From Blastococcus sp. HT6-4 (lineage in GTDB: Bacteria; Actinomycetota; Actinomycetes; Mycobacteriales; Geodermatophilaceae): 64,000 nt of DNA. The stretch covers positions 2,418,001-2,482,000 of the forward strand of contig NZ_CP155551.1 in the NCBI RefSeq assembly GCF_039679125.1. Reading direction: 5' to 3'. Made by a program: the position numbers and the translations under genes. The notes under the pieces were generated by a model, which searched no databases, was not told the origin of the DNA, and worked only from the letters and a program-made list of their open reading frames with translations. Within the stretch, counting starts at the first letter, position 1. Each line of letters begins with the position of its first letter. Shown here one piece after another: positions 44,056-53,067 of this stretch.

Positions 44056-45036
44056 TCAGAGGTCGAACAGGGACTGGGCGGAGCCTGAACGGACCGCTTC
44101 CCCCTCGTCGGATTCGAGGGCGTTCAGCATCTCGGCGAAGTAGGCCATCCGCTCGACGTCGTTGTTGTGGGGGTAGTCGCTGCCGTACATCACGTGGTCG
44201 GCACCGAAGGTGTCCACCGTGAGGCGGAGCGCCCCCGGGGAGAAGGCGAGGGAGTCCGCGTAGATCTGGTGCAGGTAGGCAGACGGCGGCTTGGCCGCCG
44301 TGGTCGGGTACTTCTCCAGCCGTCCGATCACGAACGGCAGAGTGCCGCCGGCGTGCGCGCCGATGACACGCAGCTTCGAGTACCGGTCGAGGAAACCCGT
44401 GGCCATCATGCGCTCGATCGCGAGGGTGGTGTCGAAGTGGAAGCCCACGGCATTGCTCATGCCCTGTTGCGCGATCTCGTAGATCCCGAGCGGCGCGGTC
44501 GGGTGGATGAACACCGGCAGCCCGCTCCGCTCGACGGCGTCCCAGACGCGCGTGAACCGCTGGTCCACGATCGAGACACCGTCGATGTTCGACAGGATGC
44601 CCACACCTACGGCACCCATGTCGATCGCCCGCTCGAGCTCCCCGATCGCCGCCTCGGGAAACTGCCACGGCAGGGTGGCGATGAACCGGATGCGGTCGCC
44701 GTACCGATCGTGGGCGGCGGCGAACTGGTCGTTCATGTGCTGGGCCGCCTTGAGCGCGAGCGGCTCGCGGCCGAGGTTGGCCTGGGGACAGCTCAGGGAC
44801 AGGATCGCCACGCTGACGCCCGCCTCGTCCATCTTCGCCAGCCGGAGGTCGTAGTCCATCATCGCCGGGGTGGGCATCATGAACCCGTACGGCAGGTCCT
44901 TGATGCACACGGCCGGAAGACCGGTCGTGCGGGCGAGCTGAGTGTCTTCCCTGAGCTCGTACTTGGAATCGGACTGACCGATGAAGGAGACGTACTCCTC
45001 GGTCAGCATGTGCGTGTGGACGTCGATCAAGGTCAT
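44056..45036 (-). CDS. ACMSD-like amidohydrolase/decarboxylase
   Basis: A 326-residue amidohydrolase-2 protein. Metal ligands are visible as D-V-H-T-H-M at 5-10, F-I-H-P near 175, I-G-A-H-A-G-G near 227, and Y-G-S-D-Y-P-H near 288. Relatives are aminocarboxymuconate-semialdehyde and gamma-resorcylate decarboxylases, and some hydrolases. The full ligand set suggests an active enzyme. ATG 45036 overlaps the stop of the dehydratase-like fusion (ATGA), so the two proteins are made together. Confidence 0.87.
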   Translation of the reverse strand: MTLIDVHTHMLTEEYVSFIGQSDSKYELREDTQLARTTGLPAVCIKDLPYGFMMPTPAMMDYDLRLAKMDEAGVSVAILSLSCPQANLGREPLALKAAQHMNDQFAAAHDRYGDRIRFIATLPWQFPEAAIGELERAIDMGAVGVGILSNIDGVSIVDQRFTRVWDAVERSGLPVFIHPTAPLGIYEIAQQGMSNAVGFHFDTTLAIERMMATGFLDRYSKLRVIGAHAGGTLPFVIGRLEKYPTTAAKPPSAYLHQIYADSLAFSPGALRLTVDTFGADHVMYGSDYPHNNDVERMAYFAEMLNALESDEGEAVRSGSAQSLFDL

Positions 45037-47519
45037 GGACGCGTACTCCGATCACTCTTGCCGGTGGACGATGGGTCGGTCCGCGCAGGATCGAGGCCGT
45101 CGACGAACCGCTCGAGCGCACGACGTGCGGACTCCTCACCCCCTGTCGAGAGGTTCTCGATCGGGAGACGGAGCACGGGGATGCCGGCCTTCTCCAAGCT
45201 GCGGAGGACGAAGGGGTCGGCGTCGGCGATGGCCACGGCCGCGTCGACGGCGTGCTGGCGGGCCTCCTTGACGTGCCAGGCGCCGGCCCAGGTCGGCATG
45301 CGGAGTTCGTCGCCCATGGTCACGAACCGGCTGGCCAGCGCGCGGAGCGGATCCTGCCCCTCTCCGCACTGCCGCTCGTAGCCGTCGGCGGCGAGGCCCA
45401 GGTACATCGACCACACGAACACGGCGCCGTGACTTTGCTCGAGATGCTGATAGAGGGCGGTATCGCCCCACAGGCCTCGCCCGACCCACATGAGGCGCAG
45501 TTGTTCCCGCGGTACGACACCCTCCCCACGGGAGGCGCGGTCGGCGAGCTCGTCCCGGAGCGACCGTGCCGCGTCGCGAGCCCACTCCGTACCGCGGTGC
45601 CACTGCGGCACCATCGTCGCGGGCATCGTGTCGACGACGCCGGCGGGAGCCGGGACGGTCGCGGCCAACAGGTCCCGCGCCTCGCGGTAGTAGGCGGCCT
45701 GCTCGTTGGCCAGTGCCAGGACCTCGGCGAAGCGCGACTCGTCGAAGCGCCGCCCGGTCTGGGCCTCCAAGCCACGGACGACGCCGACCATCTCGTCGCG
45801 GAGCAGGTCGAGACGCTCGGCCTCGAGGGTCTCCTCCCACTGCTGCGGCAGCTGGTTCCACCAGTCGACCGGGATGCGCCAGCGCGTCTCCGCCGACCGC
45901 TCGAGAGGGTAGTACCTGGCCCCCGTCTCGCGGGCCCACGCCGTGTAGATCCGATGAGTGGGCGCAGTTCCGAGGGTGGCGCCCAGAATGTCGGGAGCCG
46001 GAAGACCGCCCCACGGCTGTTCGTCCGCGAGGTGGCTGGCCAGGCCCTGCGTGCTGTACGCCTCGACCCGGGTGCTGTACCCGGCGGCCTCGAGTGCCGC
46101 CCCATTGCTGGCCGTGAGGCGCTTGGCACCGACGATCGAGGACCACCACTGCGTGACCACGTACGGGATGTCCATCGCACGCAGGATCTCGTGCGGGTAG
46201 TCCGCACCGACGACCGCGAACGGCTCGCCGGCGCGCACCCGCGCGGTGACCTCCTGGAACCATTCCCGCTGGTAGGACGAGAACTCGTCGGTGACCGCGA
46301 GGACCTTGCGTGACCGCGGCACCGTGCCCGCAGCACTGGCGCCAGGGGTCGGACGAGCAGGCGGAGGCGTCGACTGGCCGGTCACCGTGGCGGCCGGGAT
46401 CGTGGACCCGGCACGGTTGTCGTCGATGTGCCACGAGCTCCCGAATTCCTCGGCCCGGGCGCTGTGCGGAGCGCCCGCGAGCGTGACGACGGCCATCTCC
46501 CGTGGCGCCATACGGGTCAGGCGAGCGGCGTCCCACGCGGCGACCTCGTCCCCGTCCCAGGCGGCGTGGACGATCGTCTGCACGTCGTGGTCGCGCGCCT
46601 GCGCGACCAGGGCGTCGACCACCAGGCCGTCCGAGGCCGCGCTACGGCCCGCGTGGTCGAGCACTCTGTCGGCGATCGCCCCGATCGGGTCCGACGGGAC
46701 GTGCGTCCAGCCGTCCGTCTCCCCCTGGTCGTGGGCGCCCAGCACCACCAGACCGTCGCGCTCCAGTGCGCGGTACAGCCACGGCTCCTCCTGGGTGCTG
46801 CCCGACAGGATCAACCGCCTCGAGGCGCCGTCCGGAGCAGGTGCCGAGGCGAAGCTCTCGTCCACCAAGTCGCGAAGGAGCGCGAGATGGCGAACGGGAC
46901 CGAGCGCGGCCCCCGCCTGGCGCGCCACGATGGCCGCATGGCCGGTGAGCCGAGCCCCCGACGAGCAGCGCTCGTCCCGCACGACGCGCAACAGCGCATC
47001 TCGCGCGGCGAAGACCTCGCACGCCGCCTGCACCGACGCGGGCGTGATCTCCCGGCCCGCGACGCTGGACAACCACGAGATCGCGGCCGCAAGGCGGCGA
47101 CGGCGGTAGACCGCGGAAGTCCGGTGGGTGAGGCCTGGCAGGTCGAGGTAGTGGCAAGCGGGCAACCGGACCTCGCCGCCGCGTTCCAGTTCCCGGAGGA
47201 CGCTGAACACGCGGACGTCCTCGGTGGTGCTTCCTGCCATGAGGATCGCCGCCGGCGCAGACCCGAGAGCGAGGATCTGCTCGAGATGCGAGCGTCCGCG
47301 CCAGCCCACCCGGACGTCTCCCGCCACCTCATCGAGGATCGGCGTCGGACTGTCCGGATCCGCCACCAGCTGTACCGGCGCCAGCCCTCCGGCGAGCACC
47401 AGTTCGCCGGGGGCCGGGTGTCCCACCAGGAGGACCGTCGACGAGAGGTCGGGCCAGGACTCCGGACGTCGCCGGGCTGCATGCGCGGCAGCCAGTGACG
47501 CGAAGGGCGACCCAGCCAT
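45033..47519 (-). CDS. Fused 2-hydroxyacyl-CoA-dehydratase-like protein lacking cluster cysteines
   Basis: An 828-residue protein. The second half (about 405-800) has the layout of the HgdB/BcrB-type subunit: S-S-Y-Q-R-E-W-F, V-V-G-A-D-Y-P-H-E-I-L-R-A-M, A-A-G-Y-S-T-R, G-L-P-A-P-D-I-L, and closing G-I-P-V-L. The first half (about 25-310) looks like the HgdC-type partner (A-P-G-E-L-V-L-A-G-G). In canonical enzymes a Cys after the G-Y-S block and the C-C/C-D of the T-N-N-C-C region bind a 4Fe-4S cluster; here those places read E-A-Y-S and T-L-G-T-A, and the first half has G-S-T-T-E-D. No activator ATPase is nearby. Role unknown. Confidence 0.72.
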   Translation of the reverse strand: MAGSPFASLAAAHAARRRPESWPDLSSTVLLVGHPAPGELVLAGGLAPVQLVADPDSPTPILDEVAGDVRVGWRGRSHLEQILALGSAPAAILMAGSTTEDVRVFSVLRELERGGEVRLPACHYLDLPGLTHRTSAVYRRRRLAAAISWLSSVAGREITPASVQAACEVFAARDALLRVVRDERCSSGARLTGHAAIVARQAGAALGPVRHLALLRDLVDESFASAPAPDGASRRLILSGSTQEEPWLYRALERDGLVVLGAHDQGETDGWTHVPSDPIGAIADRVLDHAGRSAASDGLVVDALVAQARDHDVQTIVHAAWDGDEVAAWDAARLTRMAPREMAVVTLAGAPHSARAEEFGSSWHIDDNRAGSTIPAATVTGQSTPPPARPTPGASAAGTVPRSRKVLAVTDEFSSYQREWFQEVTARVRAGEPFAVVGADYPHEILRAMDIPYVVTQWWSSIVGAKRLTASNGAALEAAGYSTRVEAYSTQGLASHLADEQPWGGLPAPDILGATLGTAPTHRIYTAWARETGARYYPLERSAETRWRIPVDWWNQLPQQWEETLEAERLDLLRDEMVGVVRGLEAQTGRRFDESRFAEVLALANEQAAYYREARDLLAATVPAPAGVVDTMPATMVPQWHRGTEWARDAARSLRDELADRASRGEGVVPREQLRLMWVGRGLWGDTALYQHLEQSHGAVFVWSMYLGLAADGYERQCGEGQDPLRALASRFVTMGDELRMPTWAGAWHVKEARQHAVDAAVAIADADPFVLRSLEKAGIPVLRLPIENLSTGGEESARRALERFVDGLDPARTDPSSTGKSDRSTRP

Positions 47520-48793
47520 CAGATGGCGCCCTGTTCACGCAGGAACGTCATGCGCGCCTCGTCGTAGCCGAGGAGTCGCCGGTAGATCTCATTGTTGTGC
47601 TCGCCCAGCCGCAGCGGCAGGACGTCGTCGAACCCGGTGGTCCCGACGGTGAACGTGATGGGGATGCCCGCCGTGTGCAGGTTCGCCGTGGCCCCGTGGA
47701 TGGGGTGCACGACCGGCTCGGTCTCGCCCCGGCTCGTCACCAGTGGGTCAGCCACGGCCTCGACGGGTTCCCGTACGAGCGCCGCGGGGACGCCGTTCGC
47801 CTCGAGCCGCGCGAGGACCTCAGCCGTCGACAATTGCCGCGACCAGTGCTCGATGAGCTTCTCCAGCTCCTGCGCGTTGGCCACCCGCCGGTCCCGCGTG
47901 GCGAAGCGCTCGTCATCGTCGAGCTGCGGCTCCTCCATCGCCGCGAACAAGCCGGTCGCCAGCTTGTCGTGCACGGCGACGATGGCGACGAACCCGTCGC
48001 TGCACTCGAAGACGCCGAACGGGGACAGGCGGTGCACCGTCCGTCCCGTCCTCGCCTCCATGCCCGCCTCGGCCATGGCAGCCCAGTTCTCGATCGCCAC
48101 GAACGAGGTGAGCGCCCCCAGCATCGAGACGTCGACGCGCTCCCCCTCGCCCGTCCGGTGCCTCCGCTCCAGCGCGGCCAAGATGCCGATGACCCCGAAG
48201 ACCGGAGCCAGCATGTCGGCGACGGGGATCCCGAGCCGGACCGGCGGATCGTGCGGCTCACCGCTGGTGTACATCACGCCGCTGAGCGCTTGGACCAGCA
48301 CGTCCATGGCTTTGCTGCCCTCGCGGACGTCCTGCCCGAACCCGCTCAAGGAGCAGTAGATGACCGCGGGGTTGACCGCGCGGGCGGACTCGTAGTCGAT
48401 CCCCAGGCGTCGTGCGGTGCCTGCGGCAAAGTTCTCCACCACGATGTCGCTGGAGGCGACCAGCTCTCGGAAGATCTCCGGGGCCAGCGGGTGCTTGAAG
48501 TCCAGGGTGATGCCCGACTTGCCGCGGGCGCGAGTCAGGTGGGACAACGACACGTCGTCGGGCAGGCGTCGTTCGACGACCACGCCGTCAGCGCCGAGGT
48601 ACGGGCTGTTCTCCCGAGCCAGGTCCCCGCCCCGCGGGTCCTCGACCTTGACGACCTCGGCACCGAGACCGGCCAGCAACAGGGTCGCGTACGGACCGGC
48701 CAGCGCACGCGTCAGGTCGAGCACCCGTAGGCCGGCCAACGGGCGACGGTCCTCCGGCCCAGCCCCATGATCGTCCAGTTCTGCGGTCATCAC
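47519..48793 (-). CDS. Class III CoA transferase of the PaaX-2 operon
   Basis: A 424-residue CaiB/BaiF-type CoA transferase: D-L-T-R-A-L-A-G-P-Y-A-T near 26-37, L-G-A-E-V-V-K-V-E-D-P, and catalytic Asp in K-A-M-D-V-L-V-Q-A-L-S-G. It would load CoA on a carboxylic acid. First gene of a leftward operon; its stop overlaps the start of the dehydratase-like fusion by one base (TGATG). The thioester it makes is the natural candidate both for substrate of that fusion and for ligand of the divergent PaaX-2. Confidence 0.9.
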   Translation of the reverse strand: MMTAELDDHGAGPEDRRPLAGLRVLDLTRALAGPYATLLLAGLGAEVVKVEDPRGGDLARENSPYLGADGVVVERRLPDDVSLSHLTRARGKSGITLDFKHPLAPEIFRELVASSDIVVENFAAGTARRLGIDYESARAVNPAVIYCSLSGFGQDVREGSKAMDVLVQALSGVMYTSGEPHDPPVRLGIPVADMLAPVFGVIGILAALERRHRTGEGERVDVSMLGALTSFVAIENWAAMAEAGMEARTGRTVHRLSPFGVFECSDGFVAIVAVHDKLATGLFAAMEEPQLDDDERFATRDRRVANAQELEKLIEHWSRQLSTAEVLARLEANGVPAALVREPVEAVADPLVTSRGETEPVVHPIHGATANLHTAGIPITFTVGTTGFDDVLPLRLGEHNNEIYRRLLGYDEARMTFLREQGAI

Positions 48794-48893
48794 ACGCCCT
48801 CCGAACCGCGTCGCGGGCCCTCGGTCACCCAGGCCTGGAGCGGAGCGGCTGGCCGCTCACGCGTGGTCTGGACGGGGACCCGTTGTGGCGCTC

Positions 48894-49036
48894 ACCATAG
48901 TGCAGTCTCGTTACGAGGGTCTAGGATTCTGCACAACCTTGGGCCTGGGGTTCGTCGCCGTCCTCCCACCTCGGCGGGACGGGCTGATCTCGCGATGCGC
49001 CTTGCGGACGCTCGTCGCCACGGTTGCACTAACATG
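48894..49036. promoter_or_regulatory. Control region between CoA-transferase operon and PaaX-2
   Basis: ACCATA at 48894-48899 reads TATGGT on the minus strand, a plausible -10 for the CoA-transferase operon. GTGCAG (48900-48905) and CTGCAC (48929-48934) are inverted copies. TTGCACTAACATG (49024-49036) closely matches TTGCAGTAGCATG upstream of PaaX-1 (39930-39942) and contains a TAACAT -10-like box toward PaaX-2. Confidence 0.45.
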
Positions 49037-49090
49037 GCGTGAGCGCGCGTACGCAGTCGCGCCACGTCAGGATCATGGAGTTCATTCATC

Positions 49091-50062
49091 GTGCGCCCAG
49101 ACGCGGACATCACGGGCAACGGGCCGCACGACGGCGCAGCGGCCCGGCAGTCCGGCGACGGGCTACGGCCGCAGACGCTCCTGTTCACCTTCCTGGGTCG
49201 TCACGCTCTCGATTACCCGGGTGCCGTGTCCTCGAGCATTCTCATCGACGTGCTCGATGAGCTGGGCGTCTCCCTGCAGGCGGCGCGTTCCACCATCACG
49301 CGCATGGTGAACCGCGGCCACCTGGAACGACACCGAGCGGGTCGTCGGGCGTACTTCACCATCTCCCCGTCCTTGAGGACCGTGCTGGGGGAAGGCGAGA
49401 ACCGAATCTTCCGGGTGCCTGTGCGCGAGTCCGGTGACGAGACGTGGACTCTCCTGAGTTTCTCCATCCCGGAGAACGAGAGAGCGGTGCGGCACAGTCT
49501 CCGCGTCGCCCTGTCGTGGAACGGCTTCGGACTCCTGCGCAGCGGGTTGTGGATCGCGCCGGGCGTCGTCGACATCTTCGCGACGCTGGACCGCCTCGAG
49601 CTGCGTGATCGGGTGGACGTCTTCCACGCCCAGCCGGCAGATCCCACCTACCTGACGCGGGTGTCCCGGGAGGTCTGGGATCTGCCCTCGATCGCCGAGC
49701 GCTATCACCGCTTCATCGATGCGTGGCGGTCGTTCGAGCCGGGGCCGGACCGTCACCTGACCACGCGCCTGCAGCTCATCACCGAGTGGCAGCAGACACT
49801 CGTCGACGACCCAGAGCTGCCGGTGCGGCACCTTCCCGACGACTGGCCGGCGGTGCCGGCCTATGAACTGTTCCTGCGGCTACACGAGCGCCTCAGCCCG
49901 GGCGCCGAGAAGGAGTTCGCCCGGCTGCTGGAGCGCGGGGAGGCCGGACTGCTCCTCGACGCGATGAACGGGGACCCGGACGACGGCTCGGCCCTCGCCG
50001 ACGAGCCGGCCCCGGGCCCCACCGGCGAGGAGGCTGCGCACCCCTCCGCCCCGACCGCGTAG
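49091..50062 (+). CDS. PaaX-family transcriptional repressor 2
   Basis: A 323-residue PaaX protein starting at GTG 49091. The winged helix is near 48-80 (S-L-Q-A-A-R-S-T-I-T-R-M-V-N-R-G). The central W-T-L-L-S-F-S-I-P-E and C-terminal E-W-Q-Q-T-L-V-D-D-P-E-L-P and D-D-W-P motifs are typical. It is divergent from the CoA-transferase/dehydratase-like operon, its likely target. Its last residues and stop lie in a 23-base tandem duplication. The C-terminus is Pro/Glu-rich. Confidence 0.92.
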   Translation: MRPDADITGNGPHDGAAARQSGDGLRPQTLLFTFLGRHALDYPGAVSSSILIDVLDELGVSLQAARSTITRMVNRGHLERHRAGRRAYFTISPSLRTVLGEGENRIFRVPVRESGDETWTLLSFSIPENERAVRHSLRVALSWNGFGLLRSGLWIAPGVVDIFATLDRLELRDRVDVFHAQPADPTYLTRVSREVWDLPSIAERYHRFIDAWRSFEPGPDRHLTTRLQLITEWQQTLVDDPELPVRHLPDDWPAVPAYELFLRLHERLSPGAEKEFARLLERGEAGLLLDAMNGDPDDGSALADEPAPGPTGEEAAHPSAPTA

Positions 50063-50089
50063 GAGACTCCGCCCCGACCGCGTAGGAGA
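50044..50089. repeat. 23-bp tandem duplication across the PaaX-2 stop codon
   Basis: Two identical 23-base units (50044-50066 and 50067-50089), each containing TAG; the PaaX-2 frame ends in the first copy. Perfect identity suggests a recent slippage duplication. Confidence 0.85.
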
Positions 50090-50151
50090 CCTGGACACGC
50101 GCCGGACAGGGCGTGACGCGCGCACGAGAACCGGACCACGAAGAGCCAGCC

Positions 50152-51264
50152 CTAGCCGGCGACGACGCGACCGTCCCTGTGCGCATAGGTCGTCGACAGG
50201 CCGGCGCGCTCGCCGGACCGCCGGATGTAGTCCACGACCGTTCTCGCCAGCTCTCCCTCGGCCGGGACGGGTTGCGCCGTCTCGTCGATCCAGCAGGGGA
50301 GAAACCCTGCCTCGACCCGCCCGTCCGGAGCCACTCGCACGGAAGCGAGCATCGTGTGACGACTCTCCGGGTGGAAGGCGTAGTAGTCCGGCATCCGCGG
50401 GTCCGGCTGGAAGCCGAACAGTTCCAGTCGACGCTGCGCCCACGAGTCCTTGCCCCCCTCGTGACGCGTGGACAGCACAGGGGTCACCGTGACGAAGTTG
50501 CCCAGTCCGTGATAGATCGGGCGGTCGCGGTACAGCTCGATCCCCTGCGTGACGTGCCCATGGTGACCGAGGACGACGTGCGCGCCCGCGTCGATCGCCG
50601 CGCGTCCGAGCTGGACCTCGTAGGTCGCGAGCGTGGCAGGTACGTGCACCAGCCCCTTGTGGAACGACACGACCACGACGTCGACCTCGTCACCGAGACG
50701 AGCGACGTCGCCCTGCATCGCCCAGAGACTCCGCGGTTCGGCGACCGTGAAGACCTCCGGTTGAGCCCCCGGACTGGCGTAGTCGAGCTCATACGCCGTC
50801 AGGATGCGCACGTACGCGCAGCCGGCCTTGGAATCCGTCGCCCAGGTCGACGTCGGCCCTACCGCGTTGTAACTGAGGAACCCGATGCGCCGCCCCCGGC
50901 GTTCGACCGTCACCGGCCGCCGCGCGGCCTCCAGATCCGGACCCGCGCCGACGGGAAGGATGCCCCGGGCCTCGAGAGCAGCCCTGGTCTCCGCTATCCC
51001 TGAGGCGCCGCAGTCGTAGACGTGGTTGCCCGCCAGTGTGGCGACGCCGATGCCGACATCGCGCAGGACGTCCAGCCGCTCGGTCGGGAGGCCTGGTCGC
51101 CCCTGGAGGTCCGGCGTATCCGTGTGCGGCACCTCCACGTGCCCGACTGCGACATCAGCAGCGCGAAGGTGCTCCGCGCAGGCCCCGAAGAGCCGGTCGG
51201 CGTGCGGTATCCCTAGGACGAGGTCACCCGTCCCGACGATGGTGAGTTCGTCGGTTGCCGTCAT
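50152..51264 (-). CDS. CapA-family metallophosphatase-like protein
   Basis: A 370-residue protein of the CapA/PgsA (poly-gamma-glutamate synthesis) family: G-T-G-D-L-V-L-G-I near 11-19, [10 protein letters not shown] near 78-87, S-F-H-K-G near 202, and L-G-H-H-G-H near 233 are the metal-site motifs. Unlike membrane-bound CapA proteins, no signal peptide or membrane segment is seen, so it is probably cytoplasmic. It overlaps the ABC ATPase gene by four bases (ATGA type), so it belongs to this transport operon. No other capsule gene (capB/capC) is present. Confidence 0.82.
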   Translation of the reverse strand: MTATDELTIVGTGDLVLGIPHADRLFGACAEHLRAADVAVGHVEVPHTDTPDLQGRPGLPTERLDVLRDVGIGVATLAGNHVYDCGASGIAETRAALEARGILPVGAGPDLEAARRPVTVERRGRRIGFLSYNAVGPTSTWATDSKAGCAYVRILTAYELDYASPGAQPEVFTVAEPRSLWAMQGDVARLGDEVDVVVVSFHKGLVHVPATLATYEVQLGRAAIDAGAHVVLGHHGHVTQGIELYRDRPIYHGLGNFVTVTPVLSTRHEGGKDSWAQRRLELFGFQPDPRMPDYYAFHPESRHTMLASVRVAPDGRVEAGFLPCWIDETAQPVPAEGELARTVVDYIRRSGERAGLSTTYAHRDGRVVAG

Positions 51265-52043
51265 GCCGCCGCCGCGAATCGCTGGAGGAAGTTCCGCAGG
51301 CGGTCGGTCTCGGGATTCGCGAAGATCTTCTCCGGCGGCCCCTGCTCCACGATCCGGCCGGCGTCCATGAAGACGACGCGGTCCGCCACGTCACGCGCGA
51401 ACTGCAGTTCGTGCGTCACGACGATCATCGTCATCCGTTCACTCGCGAGCGACTTGATCACGTTCAGTACCTCGCCGACGAGTTCCGGGTCCAGTGCGCT
51501 GGTCGGCTCGTCGAAGAGCAGGAGCCGCGGCCTCATGGCGAGCGTCCGGGCGATCGCGACACGTTGCTGCTGTCCACCGGACAGCTCCCGGGGATAGGCA
51601 CCGGCCTTGTCGGCGAGCCCCACCCGGTCCAGCAGCTCGCGCGCGCGCTCCTTCGCCTCGGCCGGAGAGAGACCCAGCGCACGCACCGGCGCTTCCCAGA
51701 CGTTGCGCTCGACGGTGAAGTGAGCGAACAGGTTGAACGACTGGAAGACCATGCCCATGCGGCGGCGTTGAGCTCCGATCCTGGAATCCGGGAGCCTGCG
51801 CAGCACGCCCCGACGATCCAGGCGGAAGCCGAGCAGCTCGCCGTCCAGCTCGATCGATCCGGCGTCGATGCGCTCGAGCTGGTCGATGCACCGGACGAGG
51901 GTCGACTTGCCGGACCCCGAGGGCCCGATCGCGACGACGACCTCACCTTCTGCGACCTCCAGGTCGACCCCGTCGAGCGCGCGGACGTCGCCGAACTGCT
52001 TCTCCAGACCGTGCGCGCTGAGGACCTTCGACATCTGAGTCAC
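51261..52043 (-). CDS. Polar amino-acid-type ABC transporter ATPase (GlnQ-like)
   Basis: A 260-residue ATPase: Walker [11 protein letters not shown]-loop V-F-Q-S-F-N-L-F, signature [10 protein letters not shown], Walker [15 protein letters not shown], and H-loop V-T-H-E-L. This is the GlnQ/HisP pattern. The start is GTG 52043 or ATG 52034; GGAGCAG favours the second. It drives the permease encoded 21 bases upstream and overlaps the CapA gene. Confidence 0.92.
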   Translation of the reverse strand: MTQMSKVLSAHGLEKQFGDVRALDGVDLEVAEGEVVVAIGPSGSGKSTLVRCIDQLERIDAGSIELDGELLGFRLDRRGVLRRLPDSRIGAQRRRMGMVFQSFNLFAHFTVERNVWEAPVRALGLSPAEAKERARELLDRVGLADKAGAYPRELSGGQQQRVAIARTLAMRPRLLLFDEPTSALDPELVGEVLNVIKSLASERMTMIVVTHELQFARDVADRVVFMDAGRIVEQGPPEKIFANPETDRLRNFLQRFAAAA

Positions 52044-52064
52044 CTGCTCCTGTTCCTGCTGCCG

Positions 52065-52988
52065 TCAGTAACCGCGCGAGAAATGACGCTCGAGCCACGA
52101 CTGCACCATGGTGAGGATCGCGACCAGGACGACGTACCAGATGATGGCGACGATGAGCAGCGGAACCACCTCGAACGTTCTCGTGTACACCGTCTGGACG
52201 GCGCCGAGGAGGTCGGTCATGGCGATGACGCTCACCAGCGACGTGCCCTTCAGCATGCTGATCATCTGACTCCCCATCGGCGGGAGGATGATCCTGGTCG
52301 CCTGCGGGAGTCGGATCCGGAAGAACGTGTCCCGCCACGGAAGGCCGAGCGAGCTCGCCGCTTCCAACTGTCCCCGCGGCACGGACATCAGACCCGACCG
52401 GATGATCTCGGCACTGTAGGGGCTGTTGTACAGGGACAAGCCGATCACCGCAGCAGTCCAGGGCGAGATCACGTCGTTCGCGTCCCAGTTCCCGAAGGAC
52501 GGCCCGAAGGGAATCCCGACGGAGAGAACCGGAAGGAGGTAAGCGAGGTTGAACCAGAAGAGGAGCTGTACGAGCGGCGGCACGCTCCGGAAGAGCGCGA
52601 TCCAGCCGCCGGCCATCATGCGCAGCGGGAAGTAGGAGCTCAGCCGAGCCAGGCAGACGAGGGTTCCCAGGGTCACACCGATGGCCATACCGATCAGGGT
52701 GAGGATGATCGTCGTGCGCAGTCCGTCCAGGACCGGCTCGGCGAACATGTACTCGGCGACGACATCCCATTCGAGACGCTCGTTGCCGACCAGGAACGCC
52801 ACGAGCTGGGCGACCACGACCGCGGAGACGGCCCAGGCCAGCCAGAGGCTCGGACGCCGGCGCTCCCGCCCGTTCCTCGCATCGATGGCGACGAGGGGAT
52901 CGCCCTGGGTGTCGCCCGGTGGTCCGGCGACAGGAGTCGACCGTGCCGACTCGGACCTCGGGGCACTGCCGACGCGCAGCCGACTCAT
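52065..52988 (-). CDS. Polar amino-acid-type ABC permease
   Basis: A 307-residue permease with a hydrophilic N-terminal 45 residues, then about six membrane segments. The HEQRG-type family marks are T-L-G-T-L-V-C-L-A-R, F-R-S-V-P-P-L-V-Q-L-L-F-W and the EAA loop G-Q-L-E-A-A-S-S-L-G-L. Only one permease is present, so it should act as a homodimer. It lies between the binding-protein and ATPase genes of the same importer. Confidence 0.9.
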   Translation of the reverse strand: MSRLRVGSAPRSESARSTPVAGPPGDTQGDPLVAIDARNGRERRRPSLWLAWAVSAVVVAQLVAFLVGNERLEWDVVAEYMFAEPVLDGLRTTIILTLIGMAIGVTLGTLVCLARLSSYFPLRMMAGGWIALFRSVPPLVQLLFWFNLAYLLPVLSVGIPFGPSFGNWDANDVISPWTAAVIGLSLYNSPYSAEIIRSGLMSVPRGQLEAASSLGLPWRDTFFRIRLPQATRIILPPMGSQMISMLKGTSLVSVIAMTDLLGAVQTVYTRTFEVVPLLIVAIIWYVVLVAILTMVQSWLERHFSRGY

Positions 52989-53026
52989 GTCCTGACCTTT
53001 CGCCTCATGGCCATGGGTGACGACAG

Positions 53027-53060
53027 GCGCGGTCGGCGCCGACTCCGGCGCCGACCGCGC
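53027..53060 (-). terminator. Strong hairpin between binding-protein and permease genes
   Basis: A 15-bp perfect stem (53027-53041 with 53046-53060) and a 4-base loop, starting seven bases after the binding-protein stop. It is likely a partial terminator or 3' stabiliser that gives binding protein in excess. Confidence 0.6.
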
Positions 53061-53067
53061 TCGAGGA

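Noticed and set aside
45033-47519. The 828-residue protein as an active 4Fe-4S radical dehydratase
   Set aside because: The places of the cluster Cys are occupied by other residues and there is no activator gene, so the classic reaction is not supported.
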